A stretch of DNA of 64,000 nt. It comes from Cucumis sativus (Eukaryota; Streptophyta; Magnoliopsida; Cucurbitales; Cucurbitaceae). Below the pieces are notes generated by a model. That model had not been told where the DNA came from and did no database searches. It worked only from the letters and a program-made list of their open reading frames with translations. A program made the translations under genes and the position numbers. Shown here one piece after another: positions 45,790-58,052 of this stretch (its first letter is position 1; each line of letters opens with the position of its first letter). The DNA is taken from positions 33,714,732 to 33,778,731 of the forward strand of contig NC_026657.2 of assembly GCF_000004075.3 (NCBI RefSeq). The letters are read 5' to 3'.

Positions 45790-48700
45790 CGAAACCAAAA
45801 CTATTATTACAGTTTACGAAGGATATGAGATGAGCTCCATGTATGTTGTGGCTGAACAGTGATATGCGTGATAGGAGCATAAGTATATGTTGGATAAAGT
45901 GTAAATGAGATTTGTTGCAAAATCATTGATAATGCTATTTTGGCTTCAATCATTGCAAAGTTTTGACCGATGCAAATACGAGGACCCCATCCAAAAGGAA
46001 CATAACATACTTGATTCTTTGTTGCTTTGGAAATTCCTTCTTGACAATCTTTGTGGGTTGAACTCAATTGCATATTCACTTCATATTTTGGGATTTTGGT
46101 GTATGCTTAAGATTATTGGTATTCCTATTGATACTCCACTTGGTAATGTCAAATTCCCCAATTTTGTTTCATTGGGAATCTCTCGAGCTAACATTCCAAC
46201 CGGAGGGTACAGCCTAAGAACTTCATTTAGTATCATACTTAATGACCTGTATCGAATGGTACATATAAAATTAAGTTATTTTAACAAAGATGATTTTACT
46301 TACTATTCTTAGATGACTTGGAGCATCAAAATCCAAGTTCTAGAACCTCCAAAAACCTCCAAGACTTCTGCGCTCGCTCGATCTTGCCATACCGAGTATC
46401 GACCAAGTAGAATAATTGTCCAAGTAAGCAATGCAGCTGTGGTTTATTGACCAGCAAAATAGAAAAGCCTGCATTCATTAATTACTTCTTCTATGCTCAT
46501 TCCAACATCTTTCTTGTTTTGTTGTTCTTCAATTTGACTTGCATTTGATTCTAATAGGATGCCTAAAAGATTTTCATTTTTTGAAGCTTCAACTTTCTCC
46601 ATAGCATTTTGTCTTTTGGTTATAATACTTAAAACCATATCTCGTATTTTCCTATCAATCTCTCCCATCCTCTTGTTTAATTTAGTTGGTATGTACCTAA
46701 AAACAAATATGTATAATATTTCATCAAGAACTGATGTATTCAATGAAAGTAGTTTTACTTATTACTTTATATTTTAGTTTACACAATTTAATTTCCCTCG
46801 GTGACAGTGAAACATTTAAGAACTTTGAAAAGACCGAATAGAAACAATAGAGATATTTAAACGTGGATACCGTTGAGTTGGTTATCGTAATATGACTTAT
46901 GGATATATACATACACACATATATAGTAAAACACACATTAGGTTTCGTTCATCAATTAATCGACAGGAAGAGAAATAACTCATTGGTTTTACAAAGAGTA
47001 TGAGGTCTGTTGATCTTTCCCAATGTGTAATTCTCAACCATCCACTTAAGATATATGTGTACCTCTTTTGACTTAAAAAATTAGACATTCTAATTTTAAT
47101 TTTTTCGGACTGAGTATCTATTTGAATTTGATGAGCTTTAATACTATATTAGAACAATTAGTCCTCTGATAATAATATTACATGTGAACTAAAATGATAT
47201 GAAAGCCCATGTAAATATGTAATCCAAATGGACACTCAGTTCCCAACCAAAAGAAAGACACCCTCTCGAAGGACAAATTTAATTAAGTTAAACCGAACAT
47301 ATATAAATCATCCAATTGAATTGTGTGTTACCTAAACCCTGGGATGAAATAAACTCTGTTTGTTAGGTATGTAGTGAATAGCGAAGCTGCCTCTTTCAAG
47401 AGCAGGAAGATTATTTTTTCCTCCTTCATTACTCAGCAGCTAAATTTTGAAAATCAGGCCACATATCTATTTCACAACTTCCTTCTTCACTAATCATGTT
47501 TTCCCATGTTAACCATTTCTCTACACCTCTTCGAGAATGCTGGAAACATATCCTGCAAACCATTGTAGATTATATGTTGTTTTCATACAACTTTTTTACT
47601 AACCATGGTTTTGATCTTTTCAAACTGAAGTCTAGTAACTCTCTTAGTCAAATTTTATAGACAACAAAAAAGAATTTTAAAACTTTTTTTTTCAAAGCGG
47701 CTTGCCTCTAACCTCTCGATCACATATTCATTAAATTGCAGATTGACCTAAGGAGTGGAAATCAATTTATTTACTATATATATGTGTGTGTGTGGGAGGA
47801 AAATGACATCACTTGAGGAGTTCAATTAACTGAAGAAATAAAATGTATACTTTCAACTTGTCCACATGAAATGCAGGGTTGATGATCTTTCTGTGTTTAG
47901 CCCATTTAGGTCGTCCCTCAAGAGAGACAAGCCCACTTCTCCTTCTTCTTCTAAAGGGAAAAGAAGATGTCTTATGAAATTCATTGATTTGAGAGAAAAC
48001 AATCTTCACTTGTTCTGGCTCTGTTATATATACTCTTGGAGTTGTTCCAATTCATGTGAAAGAATCCTTACCTACCAAATTTCATTTCAAATATACTATG
48101 AATTAGCTTTAGTTAAATCAAGCCATTCTATTTTCATTACAAAGTTAGATCATCTAAAGAAGCACGAACACTCTAGTTGAACACATATGAGACAGTACTT
48201 GTTAGTGGAACAAAATGTATTTTAAATGCATAGACCATTTACGTTGAGTAAATTAAAAAGATACATATATAACAATAGTAATAAATTATGATGAATGCAT
48301 CAAACTAACCACTTTAAGCATATAAATACTTTTTCTTTTTTTGGGTATAAAATGATATATAATTAACAAACGTGTTCTTGTTTATTTGTTTCTTAGTAGT
48401 TGCTATATATTATCTATCCCTCTCCCTTAGATCGGCTCCAATTTCTCCCACTCCTCTGCCAACACAAGAAGTAGAGCAATTCCTCACACTCCTGATAAAG
48501 AAGGAAAGTGAAAAAGGCGGTGCAAGTGCGAGAGGGGAGAAAGGGACGTGATTGATCAGAAGGACAGAGATTGAAGTAGCAAGTACCGAAAATGTGACGT
48601 ATTTTAGAATCCAGGTCTTTGCATATATAGAAGTAATAATAATTTCAGTATTTGTGATGGTGGGATAAGCATAAGGGGTTATGCGTGGAGCAATATGATG

Positions 48701-48949
48701 GGAAAAGCTCATGGGCTGCGATGTTCTTGCTTGCCGGACGGCCGCCGTAATCTCCTTTGTATCCCCAAAGAGAAAGCGATAAGAGTTGCCGGCGAGGCCT
48801 TGTTGTCTCAACAACTTCTCAACCCTCTTCGGCCTAAACCAAACCCAATTCAGAATTCTCTCCATCCCCATAATCCCAACACCCACAGTGAACCCACCAC
48901 CCATATCCAATTCCACTTCATCGATCTCTACTTTCCCCCCTCCCCTTAG
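45790..48949 (-). pseudogene. Broken tandem copy of the CYP72A gene
   Basis: All five exons are traceable: about 48,640-48,949, 47,845-48,065, 47,335-47,553, 46,313-46,698 and 45,807-46,250. In exon 4 the Glu of AGQETT is a stop (TAA at 46,444-46,446). Exon 3 lacks about 30 bp around the conserved RTAFGSSY block and is frame-shifted. Exon 5 has indels before the PERF region, so FNPERF is lost, and small insertions change [13 protein letters not shown] to [15 protein letters not shown]. The membrane anchor of exon 1 is shortened. The haem loop [10 protein letters not shown] is still present. Intact-copy similarity is high, so the duplication is fairly young; no functional P450 can be made. Confidence 0.9.
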
Positions 48950-48961
48950 ATTTCCCAACAT

Positions 48962-50473
48962 TTAGTTGATTTTTCAAGATTTGAGCACGCATCACCATGA
49001 TGGTGGTAATTTAAAGTTGAAAGCCCGCTTGGGCCACAACTTTTATGGGATTCTAATTACTACGAGACATTTCTAAATGTAACAATTAGATTGTGTAATA
49101 GTTTGAAGGATAGTTGTAAATTTAGCAATAAAGTATATAACAACATTTTAAAAAATTTGCAAATACACTAAAATTTGTCAAATTCTATCAATGATATAAG
49201 TCTATCACCGATAGACCATGTTGTAAATATTGGTCTATGACTGATAGATTGTACGAAGTCTATCAGCGATACAAGTCTATCCGTGATAGTTTTACAATAT
49301 TTTGCGAGTTTATATACTTAGATTATTATCTCTATAATTGTTATCCACTATAATTAACTTAATTAGATTCCTAATTATAATAGTTAATGTGTTTAGGAGA
49401 ATCGTCGTACATACCAAAATGGTATTAAAATTTACAAAATATAGCAAAATTTCAAATTTTATTGATGTTAGACATTGATTGGCACTCTGTATCTCTAAAA
49501 TTTTGTTATATTTTGTAAATATCTTAGATTTATTTTGTTATATATAAAAATATTGTCTAATATTTTTAACTATATTATGACTCGACTGATATACACACTA
49601 TTATAATTCGCAAACTACACTAATTGATCAATAACTATTCTAATGAACTTTCCTTCAAATATTTCCTACAAAATTCTCTCATGTTTTTCCTCTAATTTTT
49701 CATAATGTTTGATGGTAATATAGACATATCATTGGTATGAAAAAAAAGAAGAAAAAGAAAAAAGAAACATAAAATGATATTAATAGTAACAAAGTTTTCA
49801 GTTAATGTGAGAAATGTGAATGTGATATGTTTATTTATTACTTTTATTTTAATTTTAATATTTTGTTTTAGTTTGTTTCAAAATATTTGACAAAATATCG
49901 ATATGAAAAACATTTCATAATATGAAAAGAAAATAAGCACCTAAATGATTGAGTATAATTTGGGCAAATAATGTATAGCCTCAGGCTTGTAGTGAGAGAT
50001 AAGGTGGACCAAACAAAATGGAACCATTCATGTTGTCTCCACATTCATAATGAAATCAAAAGAAAGCAGAAAAAAAAAATATGAAAGTGTGATGAAAAGA
50101 TGTCTCAAATATGTAACATCATTCATCACGTCCAAAATAATTTATATTGAAAAATCAAAACCACTACACAAACAAACAAAGTTGATACTTCTTCCTTCTT
50201 GTTGTTAATGAGAACGACGTTCATAATATCTTTACAATGGTATGATCAGATTGTCCATTTTAAATATAAATCTTCATATCTTTGTTTTTTGTTTAACTTA
50301 AAATGTCTTTTATTACCAATGAAAATTATTGTTCTCGTGATAATACCAATGATCATCTCCTTAAACAATTTTAAAATCACTCACAAGCAAATACTAAATA
50401 TGTTTAATGCCGTGGAGGCTAAACAATCCAGCAAGAATCTTAGGTAACTATATTCTTAGAATTGTCTCCTTGC

Positions 50474-50517
<44 letters not shown>

Positions 50518-50758
50518 ACAAATTCATTCATCAAAACACGTAGAAAAATGTCAAGAATGTACATGTTTCAATTTCATCCAAAAATTATCATAAACTCGTA
50601 AAAGGGAAAAAAAAAAGAGGCATGAGCCAAGTCTTTCTAACATATAAACTATAAAACCCAAAAACATTTAACAAGTAGTTAAAGTATAAGTTTTTCTTTT
50701 TCTAAAACTATATAAAATTGTACAAACCATCATCTAACCTAATTAGTTAGTTAAATAA
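48962..50758. other. AT-rich intergenic region
   Basis: No gene recognised. It contains the TCTATC array and an (AT)n microsatellite at about 50,478-50,514. Confidence 0.6.
49185..49300. repeat. Array of TCTATCnnnGATA palindromic motifs
   Basis: Four to five copies of TCTATC-NNN-GATA(G/C/T)A in about 115 bp, for example TCTATCACCGATAGA. Similar motifs recur at about 31,825-31,865 and 35,710-35,735. This looks like a dispersed family repeat, not a gene. Confidence 0.6.
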
Positions 50759-51820
50759 TTAAAGATTATTAACAAATCCTCTCCTTCTTGATTCAGGAAT
50801 ACACAAAAATGCTTTTCTCCAAGTAGTGTCAGCAACCAATTGTTTCAATACTTTTGTATAGGCTTTATCATCAATATCGACCATGCTATTTAAAATTTTG
50901 ATGCATTTGTTTAAGTCTTCATCAGCATAATCTCTTTCTTTTGACGAAATTTCGCTAAATTCACCTGATGGAAAACCAAAAAGTCTTCCTTCAAGTATAT
51001 CATTTCTCCTCTTTAAATTCTCAACATAAGCTTCCTTGAAAGATGACATTATATCATTTAGGACTTCTCTTTTTCTTTTAGATTTCTTGCTCATACTACT
51101 TTGACCTTGATTTTCATCTCTACTATTTCCACAATCTTCATTGCTCATCGGAGAATCACTTTCTGTTTTATTATCATATTCAGAATCTGAAGAAAGTTTT
51201 GTAGATGGAAGAGCATCAAGCTCTGTTGTTGCAATTGTATCTCCATATATTCCCATCAATTTTCCGTAATGTGGACATCCACTCTTTTTGAACTTCTTAG
51301 CTTTCTTGTTAACCTACAAAATTTTACCAACTTATAGCTCTTGGTAAAATTATTTTATCATAGAGTAATGACAAAGATTAAATAACAGTAATTGAAACAG
51401 TACCTTAATGAGATTAGTCCACTGCGCCTCTCCTAAAGTAATAGTTCCCAATACAGGATCCCAACCTTTTCCATTAATATCACTCAACAACTTTTTGAAT
51501 TCTTTGTAACGATGTCTAAGACTGTTATACTTATTTTTCAATTGTTCATGAGAATAAGCATATCCTGTTTTTACATACAGTTGTTCCTTTATATAAGTCC
51601 AACTAGTTTTGGTAAAGGTTGTAGTTGGACGATTTCCTTTTGCAACTTCATCTTCCATCAAATTGATAAAAATTGTCTCATTTTTAAATGACCAAGGCCC
51701 ATCAAATCTTGATACATCAATTTGATTAACATCTTCAATATGATTGATCTTCATGAATCCTGAAAATAACAATCTTACTTTAGTATCTTCATCTATATAA
51801 ACGGTTGCATAAAGGAACAT
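50759..51820 (-). CDS. Myb/SANT-like domain protein (LIMYB / PIF-Harbinger type)
   Basis: Two exons, about 51,404-51,820 and 50,759-51,313, joined in phase at WTNLIK|VNKKAKKF; 323 aa from the ATG at 51,820. Residues 42-about 140 form a Myb/SANT-like DNA-binding domain (Myb_DNA-bind_3) with Trp43, Trp74, Trp120 and Trp134 and the signature KGNRPTTTFTK..W plus LKNKYNSLRHRYKEFKKL. The middle is acidic and Ser-rich with a basic patch KKSKRKREV (likely nuclear signal). The C-terminal RRRGFVNNL region resembles the end of LIMYB-like proteins. The family includes plant transcriptional regulators and the ORF1 protein of PIF/Harbinger transposons, so a transposon origin is possible. A 3' splice site just before 51,838 suggests that an upstream exon may exist, and the true start is uncertain. 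Confidence 0.75.
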
Positions 51821-52142
51821 ATTTATAGAGGCGCCCACCTAAATTTGATTGAGAATAAGAAATAATCTTTGTCTGCGAACTGTTAGAATTATTTTAACAT
51901 ACAGGATGCAAACGACCAAGAGGACTTTTGAAGGGAGAAAACTTAGTAGTTTCAATTACTAACAAAAAAATTTTCCGAATAAAGCAAGGTACGAAGTTTT
52001 GAACCTCCAACTTGAAGAGATATATGATAGCCATACTAAGAGATCTAAGTTTACTGACAGAAAATTTAAGAGAGATAATAATGGTCCATCCAAGATCAAA
52101 GAAAGCAAACATCTAAGAAATCATAAGACATGCCAAAGCGAG

Positions 52143-52210
52143 CATAGCTCAACTAACATCCAAGTGTATTAGCGACCACGATCTGTGGTTCAAGTCCCCA
52201 AACTCCAATT
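52143..52210 (+). mobile_element. tRNA-derived SINE head, possible
   Basis: TAGCTCAACTAACA (52,146-52,159) resembles a pol III A box and GGTTCAAGTCC (52,191-52,201) a B box, 45 bp apart as in tRNA genes. No cloverleaf forms, so it is not a tRNA gene. It lies directly before the processed pseudogene. Confidence 0.35.
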
Positions 52211-52279
52211 GGAATCCCCTCATTTCCTGTGGCAGTGCAAAATTTCTTCAATCCATACAAAACTTTATCTTCCTACAGC

Positions 52280-53900
52280 CATGGATTTCAATACCTTGTC
52301 AAGAAGAGAGCACCAAGCACTCTGCAAGAGGAATAAGATTCCGGCCAATATCACTAATGTCATCATGGCTGACACTCTTCCATCCGTTGAAAGAATCAAA
52401 GAATTTTTTAACAGTAAAAGATCAAGGATACCTAAATCCCCGATGGAAGCATAGGTTTCCTTGGAAATACCTGAACTGCATTGATATCTTTGACAAGAAG
52501 AAAGGATGTCATAGTCGAAGATGAGACAATTACTACTGCAATTACTACTCAAACACGTTCTGCTGCAGAAGCAAGAGACACAAGGGAATCAGAAAACAGA
52601 GATCTAATTGTGGCTTCGACTACTCTGTCCTTTCCAGGTGGCTGGAGAAGGACAGTGGCAGCTTCTTCAGCTTGCAAGAAAGTGGATTTTCAGATGATGG
52701 TTGATGATCAGTAAAAGAACAATGATCGGGATCAAGAAAATAATGCAAATAGAAAAACGTCAGCTGTGCCTAAAAGCCAGTAGTGTTGTGGGGGCCTTAA
52801 CCTGTAAACAAACCAAGACTCAGAACAATGAAGCTGTAGAGCAGCAAGATTGCAGTACAAGGAGGTCCGTCAGATTGTTGGACAAGAACATGGAGAGATT
52901 GAGTTTAGGGGAAAAGGGGAGAATGGAGTCAATTACTATCCATATTTCGTTCGATGATATGCCTAACTGTTCAGGACCCGTGAAGAAGGATGCAGAATTA
53001 GAAACTGCGTCAAAGAAAACCAATGAACCAGAAAGAAAATTAAATGAAGATTTGGACATCGAAGTTGATGAACGAGAGAAGAATGAGATGAAGTCTGAAA
53101 CCAGAGAAATGGTTCTTGATGATCCCTTGAAATCTTCTGAAGAAAATCTAGTTAGAGATAAGAGTGGTGATCATACTGAAATAGAGGCACCACATGCTAA
53201 TTTGGATGTGACATGCTTCTCTGAAGATGAAGAAGCAAATGAAGCTTGCCAAGATGATGCTTTTGTGAAGATTTCTGCTGAGGAAATTGATTTTCTCTGC
53301 CAACTGAAGTAGTTGTTCACAAAAGGAGCATTGTAAAAGAATCTGGTAGGGAAGTTGGATCTAAACAAAATGAGTCTACTTGTGAATTGGAAAATACAAT
53401 TGAAGAAGATTTTGAAGAAGAGTAAGACTGATGAATGCTTCAGCTGAAGAACTGTCTCTACCCCATGAAAATGTGGAAGAAGAAACCGAATTTGATGATG
53501 ATGTATTGAGAAGTGTCGAAAAATCTGTTATGGAAGTGAAAGATGATAGAGATGAGTACGATTATGAATCAGAACCCACAATCGAAAGATGATCAAGATC
53601 CAATGACAAATGGAAGAAGCTCCTCCTAAAAGATATAAGTGTGGAGTCACAGCCCAAAATCCCAAATGACATTGTTCAATGCAACAACAATGGAGTTCAA
53701 TCATGCCCTGTTTTGCAGCAGAGCAATTGACATTGGCAAACCAATTACTTAAGCCAACAGTAGAATCAAATCTCCAGTTAAAGAACAAACCACTAGTCAG
53801 CTATAATGCGAGGAAGAAAAAGATGAAAAGGAACAGGACAAAGCAAACTGCATTGAGATTACATATGAAGAAATTGATGCTATAGAATACAATCGAATTG
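52280..53900 (+). pseudogene. Intronless decayed copy of a SAP-like/RRSVRLL plant protein gene
   Basis: Begins with MDFNTLSRREHQALCKRN followed by KIPANITNVIMADTL, the SAP-like N-terminus of a conserved plant protein family of unknown role. The reading then shifts frame: a middle part at 52,481-52,714 (RSAAEARDT, SSACKKVDF), and a long part at 52,701-53,312 with STRRSVRLLDKNMERLSL and an acidic Glu-rich tail. Beyond 53,312 the coding trace continues with stops to EITYEEIDAIEYN near 53,890, and an A-rich stretch follows (53,905-53,965). Absence of introns plus an A-rich end points to a processed pseudogene. I do not know the parent gene's name. The piece 52,701-53,312 is still 203 codons open. 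Confidence 0.65.
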
Positions 53901-53961
53901 AAACAATCAAAACTAAAAACAAGAACAAAGTAAAGTAAAGAGTAAAATAAGATTGAAAAAC

Positions 53962-54034
53962 CTTGAGTAGGAAGAGGAGCGAGGACGATGGATGAATCTT
54001 CAGGGCTTATTTCTTTGTTGATTTCCAGAGGCAT
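53962..54034 (-). CDS. Candidate first exon of an unidentified minus-strand gene
   Basis: After a plant-like leader (AAAACCCTAAATCCTA) the ATG at 54,034 opens MPLEINKEISPEDSSIVL followed by APLPTQ, then CAAG|GTTTTT as a possible donor (exon end 53,962). Composition is coding-like, unlike the surroundings. I could not find a convincing second exon; a frame at 51,903-52,112 does not join in phase. The processed pseudogene would lie in its first intron if the gene is real. Alternatively it is a decayed gene start. Confidence 0.35.
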
Positions 54035-54165
54035 TAGGATTTAGGGTTTTGAAAAGTGTGTGTTTTCTGAAAACGAAAATGCGTTTTTCCAATTACTTTT
54101 TCTTTTCTCGTTTTTGAAAGTTGTTTAGAATTCTAAAACGGTTTTATAATTTATTAACCCCCAAA

Positions 54166-54197
54166 AAAAAAAGAAAGAAAGAAAGAAAGAAAGAAAG
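54166..54197 (+). repeat. (GAAA)n microsatellite
   Basis: Seven or so GAAA units after an A run. Confidence 0.85.
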
Positions 54198-55616
54198 CAT
54201 TGATTTGATAGCAAAAGATTAAATTAGTTACCCAATGAATCCTAAAATTTTGGTTTTTAAAAAGCTGTTTTTCCTTTTTTAACTCCATTGATCACACGCT
54301 TTATTGAATGTAAATATATAAAATGTGCTTTACAAATATATAAAATGTTTAAAATGTTTCTTTGGTTAAAAACGAAGACCAAATACACACTTTACATCTT
54401 CCTCAAATCTTAACTTATCTTTCTCAAATCTTATATATCTAATCTTTTCTTTTCTCCAATATAATATATTTGTAAATATTCAAATCGATTTCAACTGTAT
54501 AGACGAGTAGCAAATCGATCGTCAGTCAGTTCATTTATTCGTTTAGATCGATTTAAGCCTTTGAAATTTTTATAAAATTTTTCGATTTGGATTCTTCCAA
54601 ACTAAGACCGATCTCAATCGACTTTGATTCGTCAATTTTGAACAGTCGGTTCAATTTTTTAGTTTATCACACATGTTCAATTGTATTTTAAAATGATTAT
54701 GTAAGACGTCTGTCTCAATTTCCATCTTGAAAGAGATCTTATTTAGAAAGTTTGAATCGATACGTACATACATACGCCAGTCTCAATTTGAAAGTAGTAT
54801 TTAAAGAAGTTTAAATTTCATGTATGGTATCAAAAAAACGATCTAAGTTAATTGTCAATCAGCAAAACATAATGTTATTTGTGATAGGTGAAAATTTCAC
54901 TTTGAAATACTATCACTTGTCAAACTCAACAAATAAAGGCACAAACCAACCATATGTATGTATGGATAGTAGTAATTCAAAAGTTTGAATGGGTAATTTT
55001 TCACTGTACAAATTGTTAATAAAGAAAAAATTGGTAGTGTGCAATAGAAAGTACGATACTATGTACGTACTATAAAGTTATTTTTCAAGAAAATGAAAAC
55101 CTGAAATATTAGATGTAATCTAGCTTACACTTAATCATTTGTATATAAAAAAATGTTTTACCATTTTACATAGAACTCTCGAATATTATACATACAAAAA
55201 CCTAAATTTATATCTCCTAAGATTTGTATACATAAGAATGATTCATCCTCTCCATAGATATCAAATCTTTAAATAGAGAACTTTGGAATATTACATCTTT
55301 AAAAAGCTGGATTTACATCTCTTAAAATTTGTATAAATAATAACGTCTCGACCTCTCCCTTAACATCAACTCTTTTGAATAAAACAAAGTAAATTTGTAC
55401 AAAATAAGAGATGTAATATATTTCAATACTTTTAAAGTATAAATTCCTAACAAAACGGGGTAACAAGAATTTAAAAGAATTCTTTGAACGTAAATCATTT
55501 TTGTGATTCCACACTAAAAATATGAAGTGACGATCCTTGAAAGATACATCAACTACTCTGGGGAACCTCATGTTTATCTAATACATAAAATACTACTACA
55601 TGAACAAATAAATTAA
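54198..55616. other. AT-rich intergenic region
   Basis: No gene seen. Short direct echoes (e.g. ATTTACATCTCTTAAAATTTG-like text at about 55,203 and 55,311) suggest old local duplication. Confidence 0.55.
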
Positions 55617-57918
55617 TTACATTTGTCCTACAATTTCTGCAAGAGCTACATATGTGCCAACAATGGCAACAACAACACCTATCAATATGATACTACTTAT
55701 TATGATCGTCTCGAATCCAAACGGCTTCTTGTAACTGCCAGAAATCTTCAAGTAACACACGCATGGAAGTATAATCGAAGCGGTGACACTGAGAAATGCT
55801 CCGACGAGTGACATCAAAGAGCCGAAGAAGGGAATTGCAAGAGCTACAATGACATTGCTGACTAACAAGGTGGTACTAATTAACACAGTCAAGGGCTTTG
55901 TGTTGTAGTTCGATGTAAACCGATTCTTAAAGGCACTGACAATTGGAACAGTCATTAATGCATATTTACAAATGGGGTTTACTAATGTTGTGTAGATGGC
56001 AATCAAGGAGCTGATTTTTCCCGTTGGAAGATTTAACGTTATTTGTGATTGAATGTCTGAGCCAAACATTGCATATCCCATTACAGCCATTGAGGCATAA
56101 CAAAATGTACAAATGATGAAGCAGAAAGTTAGAACCTGCACAAGCAAAACACCAAATTTCGTCATCAAAAAGTTGAAGAAAAGGTTTAAATATATTTACG
56201 TTTTAGTCCCTCTACCTAATGTGTTTGAAACACAAAAACTTCGTCTATATAATAATTTTTATCTCTTTATGTATTGAATATTTTTTCACATATTGTCGTG
56301 CATCTTCTTTAATCTACATAGCAAAAAACAGTTTATTATATTTTTCTTTACAAAAGAAGGTTTGCTATGTGTCGAATCTTAATTGGATAACTGAGTAGAC
56401 TACATACAATGGGTGTATCACGAATGAGCCCAAGTATTTTTCATGTGGTAATATGTTTGTCTTGCAAATATTTGTTAATCTAATATATTGGGTTGTTAAA
56501 GGCTGTGTATGATAATAACAAGTAAAAGTAATGTTAATAACAAGTAAAGGTAGTATTTATAAGTTATCAAATAGGACGTAAGCTTTTTTTTTTTTAAGGG
56601 CAAGGAGGGATCTAATGATAACTACATGAATATTATCATTTTTAAATTAGCAACAGTTAGTTTGATTGAAAGAACTTAGTTATATATGAAATAGAACATA
56701 AAAAGAAATTAGAGGTGAAGGGGAATTTGGTTTGAACTTACATTGGAGAATTGTCGTTTGTTGTTCATGGAAGTGTACAATGTTGGAAAAACCGGATGAG
56801 CACAGTAACAAAACGCAAATAAGCTGATGGAATTTGGAATCCCTTTCCAGTTAATGAGAGTTGTTCCTTTGTGTTTGAATCCAATTCCATCAAAAGCACC
56901 ACACCAGAATACCGACCCAATGATAATGGCCGACGCAAGAACCCCGCTTGCAGACACAAAAGAGAGAAGACTCAAGTTGTCAAGCCAAACCGACGGCAAG
57001 ATAATGAGGGCAACAACCAAAACAAAGAACGCTTGGCCCGCAATTCTAAAGCCAAAGAGTTCGAACCCAACGTCGGGGAACATGTTGTTCAAGTTATCGC
57101 CTTCAAGAATTAGAAATCCTGTGGCAACTAAGTATAGCTCCACATACATGAAAACTGATACTACTATCTTCCCATTGTTTCCAAATGCAAGCTCTCCAAC
57201 CTCCGGATAGGTTCTTATATCCGATTTTGCATCCATGCATCGTTGGATTAGCAAACCTGTGTAAAACGTCGCGAGAGCGATCACAAATAGGAGTATTAAG
57301 CTTAGCCATCCACCTGACGCGAGGGCGTATGGAACGGATAGAATTCCAACTCCTGCAAAATAGACACAGCCATGTGATTATCAGGGAGAATATAAAGTAA
57401 ATCAACATACATAAATATGAAGCACCAACACATCTTTAAAGTGAGTTTGAGATGAATTTCACAAATTTACATTTTTTTAAAGCTATTTGGTGGGATCTTC
57501 ATTTCATGATACTTAGAATTCGTATAATCCAAAAGCTCTGGTTTTGGATAACATGTGATGAGTCTAAACCACACAAAAAGCTATATCTTTTGAAACAAGA
57601 ATTAGGGAAAAGATAAAGAAACTTAAAATGCTGTATGTCGAGAACCAAAATAATAATAATAGAAAACAAATAAATAAAAGGGAAATAAGGGAAATAAATC
57701 AGTTGTTAATGATTGAGTTATGTTTTGGAAGTAGAACCTGATAGAGTATTGAGGAGATTGAAAGTGGTTTGAAGGAAATTGGTTTTTTGGGAAGTGGATG
57801 AATTATGAATATTAATATTTGATTCAACTTCTTCTAAAGTCAGTACTTCACTGTCAAATTTCTCTCCAACCAATAGAGGTACTCTCAAAAATGAATCTAA
57901 GAACATCTTCACCTTCAT
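55617..57918 (-). CDS. AVT1-type vacuolar amino-acid transporter (AAAP family)
   Basis: Three exons, 57,738-57,918, 56,742-57,352 and 55,617-56,135, joined in phase to 436 aa. It belongs to the amino acid/auxin permease superfamily with about ten or eleven membrane spans: VGILSVPYALASGGWLSL opens the first core helix, LFAFCYCAHPVFPTLYTS is the AVT1 signature loop, and VMGYAMFG..SQITLNLP begins the last exon. AVT1 members move neutral amino acids across the vacuolar membrane by proton exchange. The short acidic N-terminus (exon 1, about 60 aa) and the total length match the shorter AVT1H/I/J-like group; longer AVT1 proteins have 500-550 aa. The start is the only in-frame ATG near the exon's 5' end; MKVKMF could also start at Met5. 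Confidence 0.9.
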
Positions 57919-58000
57919 TTCTGTGTTACAAGAAAACGAAGAATCAACTCAAAATTCCAAGAGGATATAGGAACTATTTTAAGGAGTAAGATGAGCAAAA

Positions 58001-58052
58001 AGTGTTTGAGTTTGAGCAAAGTGTTTGAGTTTGAGCAAACTGTTTGAGTTTT
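58001..58052 (+). repeat. 19-bp tandem repeat in the AVT1 promoter/leader
   Basis: AGTGTTTGAGTTTGAGCAA starts at 58,001 and 58,020, with a partial third unit at 58,039. It lies 83 nt upstream of the start codon. Confidence 0.85.

Noticed and set aside
51894-52112. Minus-strand 72-codon frame as an exon of the LIMYB gene or of the gene at 54.0 kb
   Set aside because: It can be joined in phase to the LIMYB exon but has no similarity to that family, and it does not join in phase to the exon at 53,962-54,034.
52146-52201. tRNA gene suggested by A- and B-box-like sequence
   Set aside because: No acceptor stem or cloverleaf can be drawn; at best a SINE head.
56827-57400. Plus-strand frames opposite AVT1 exon 2
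   Set aside because: Antisense of a conserved transporter exon; composition explains the openness.
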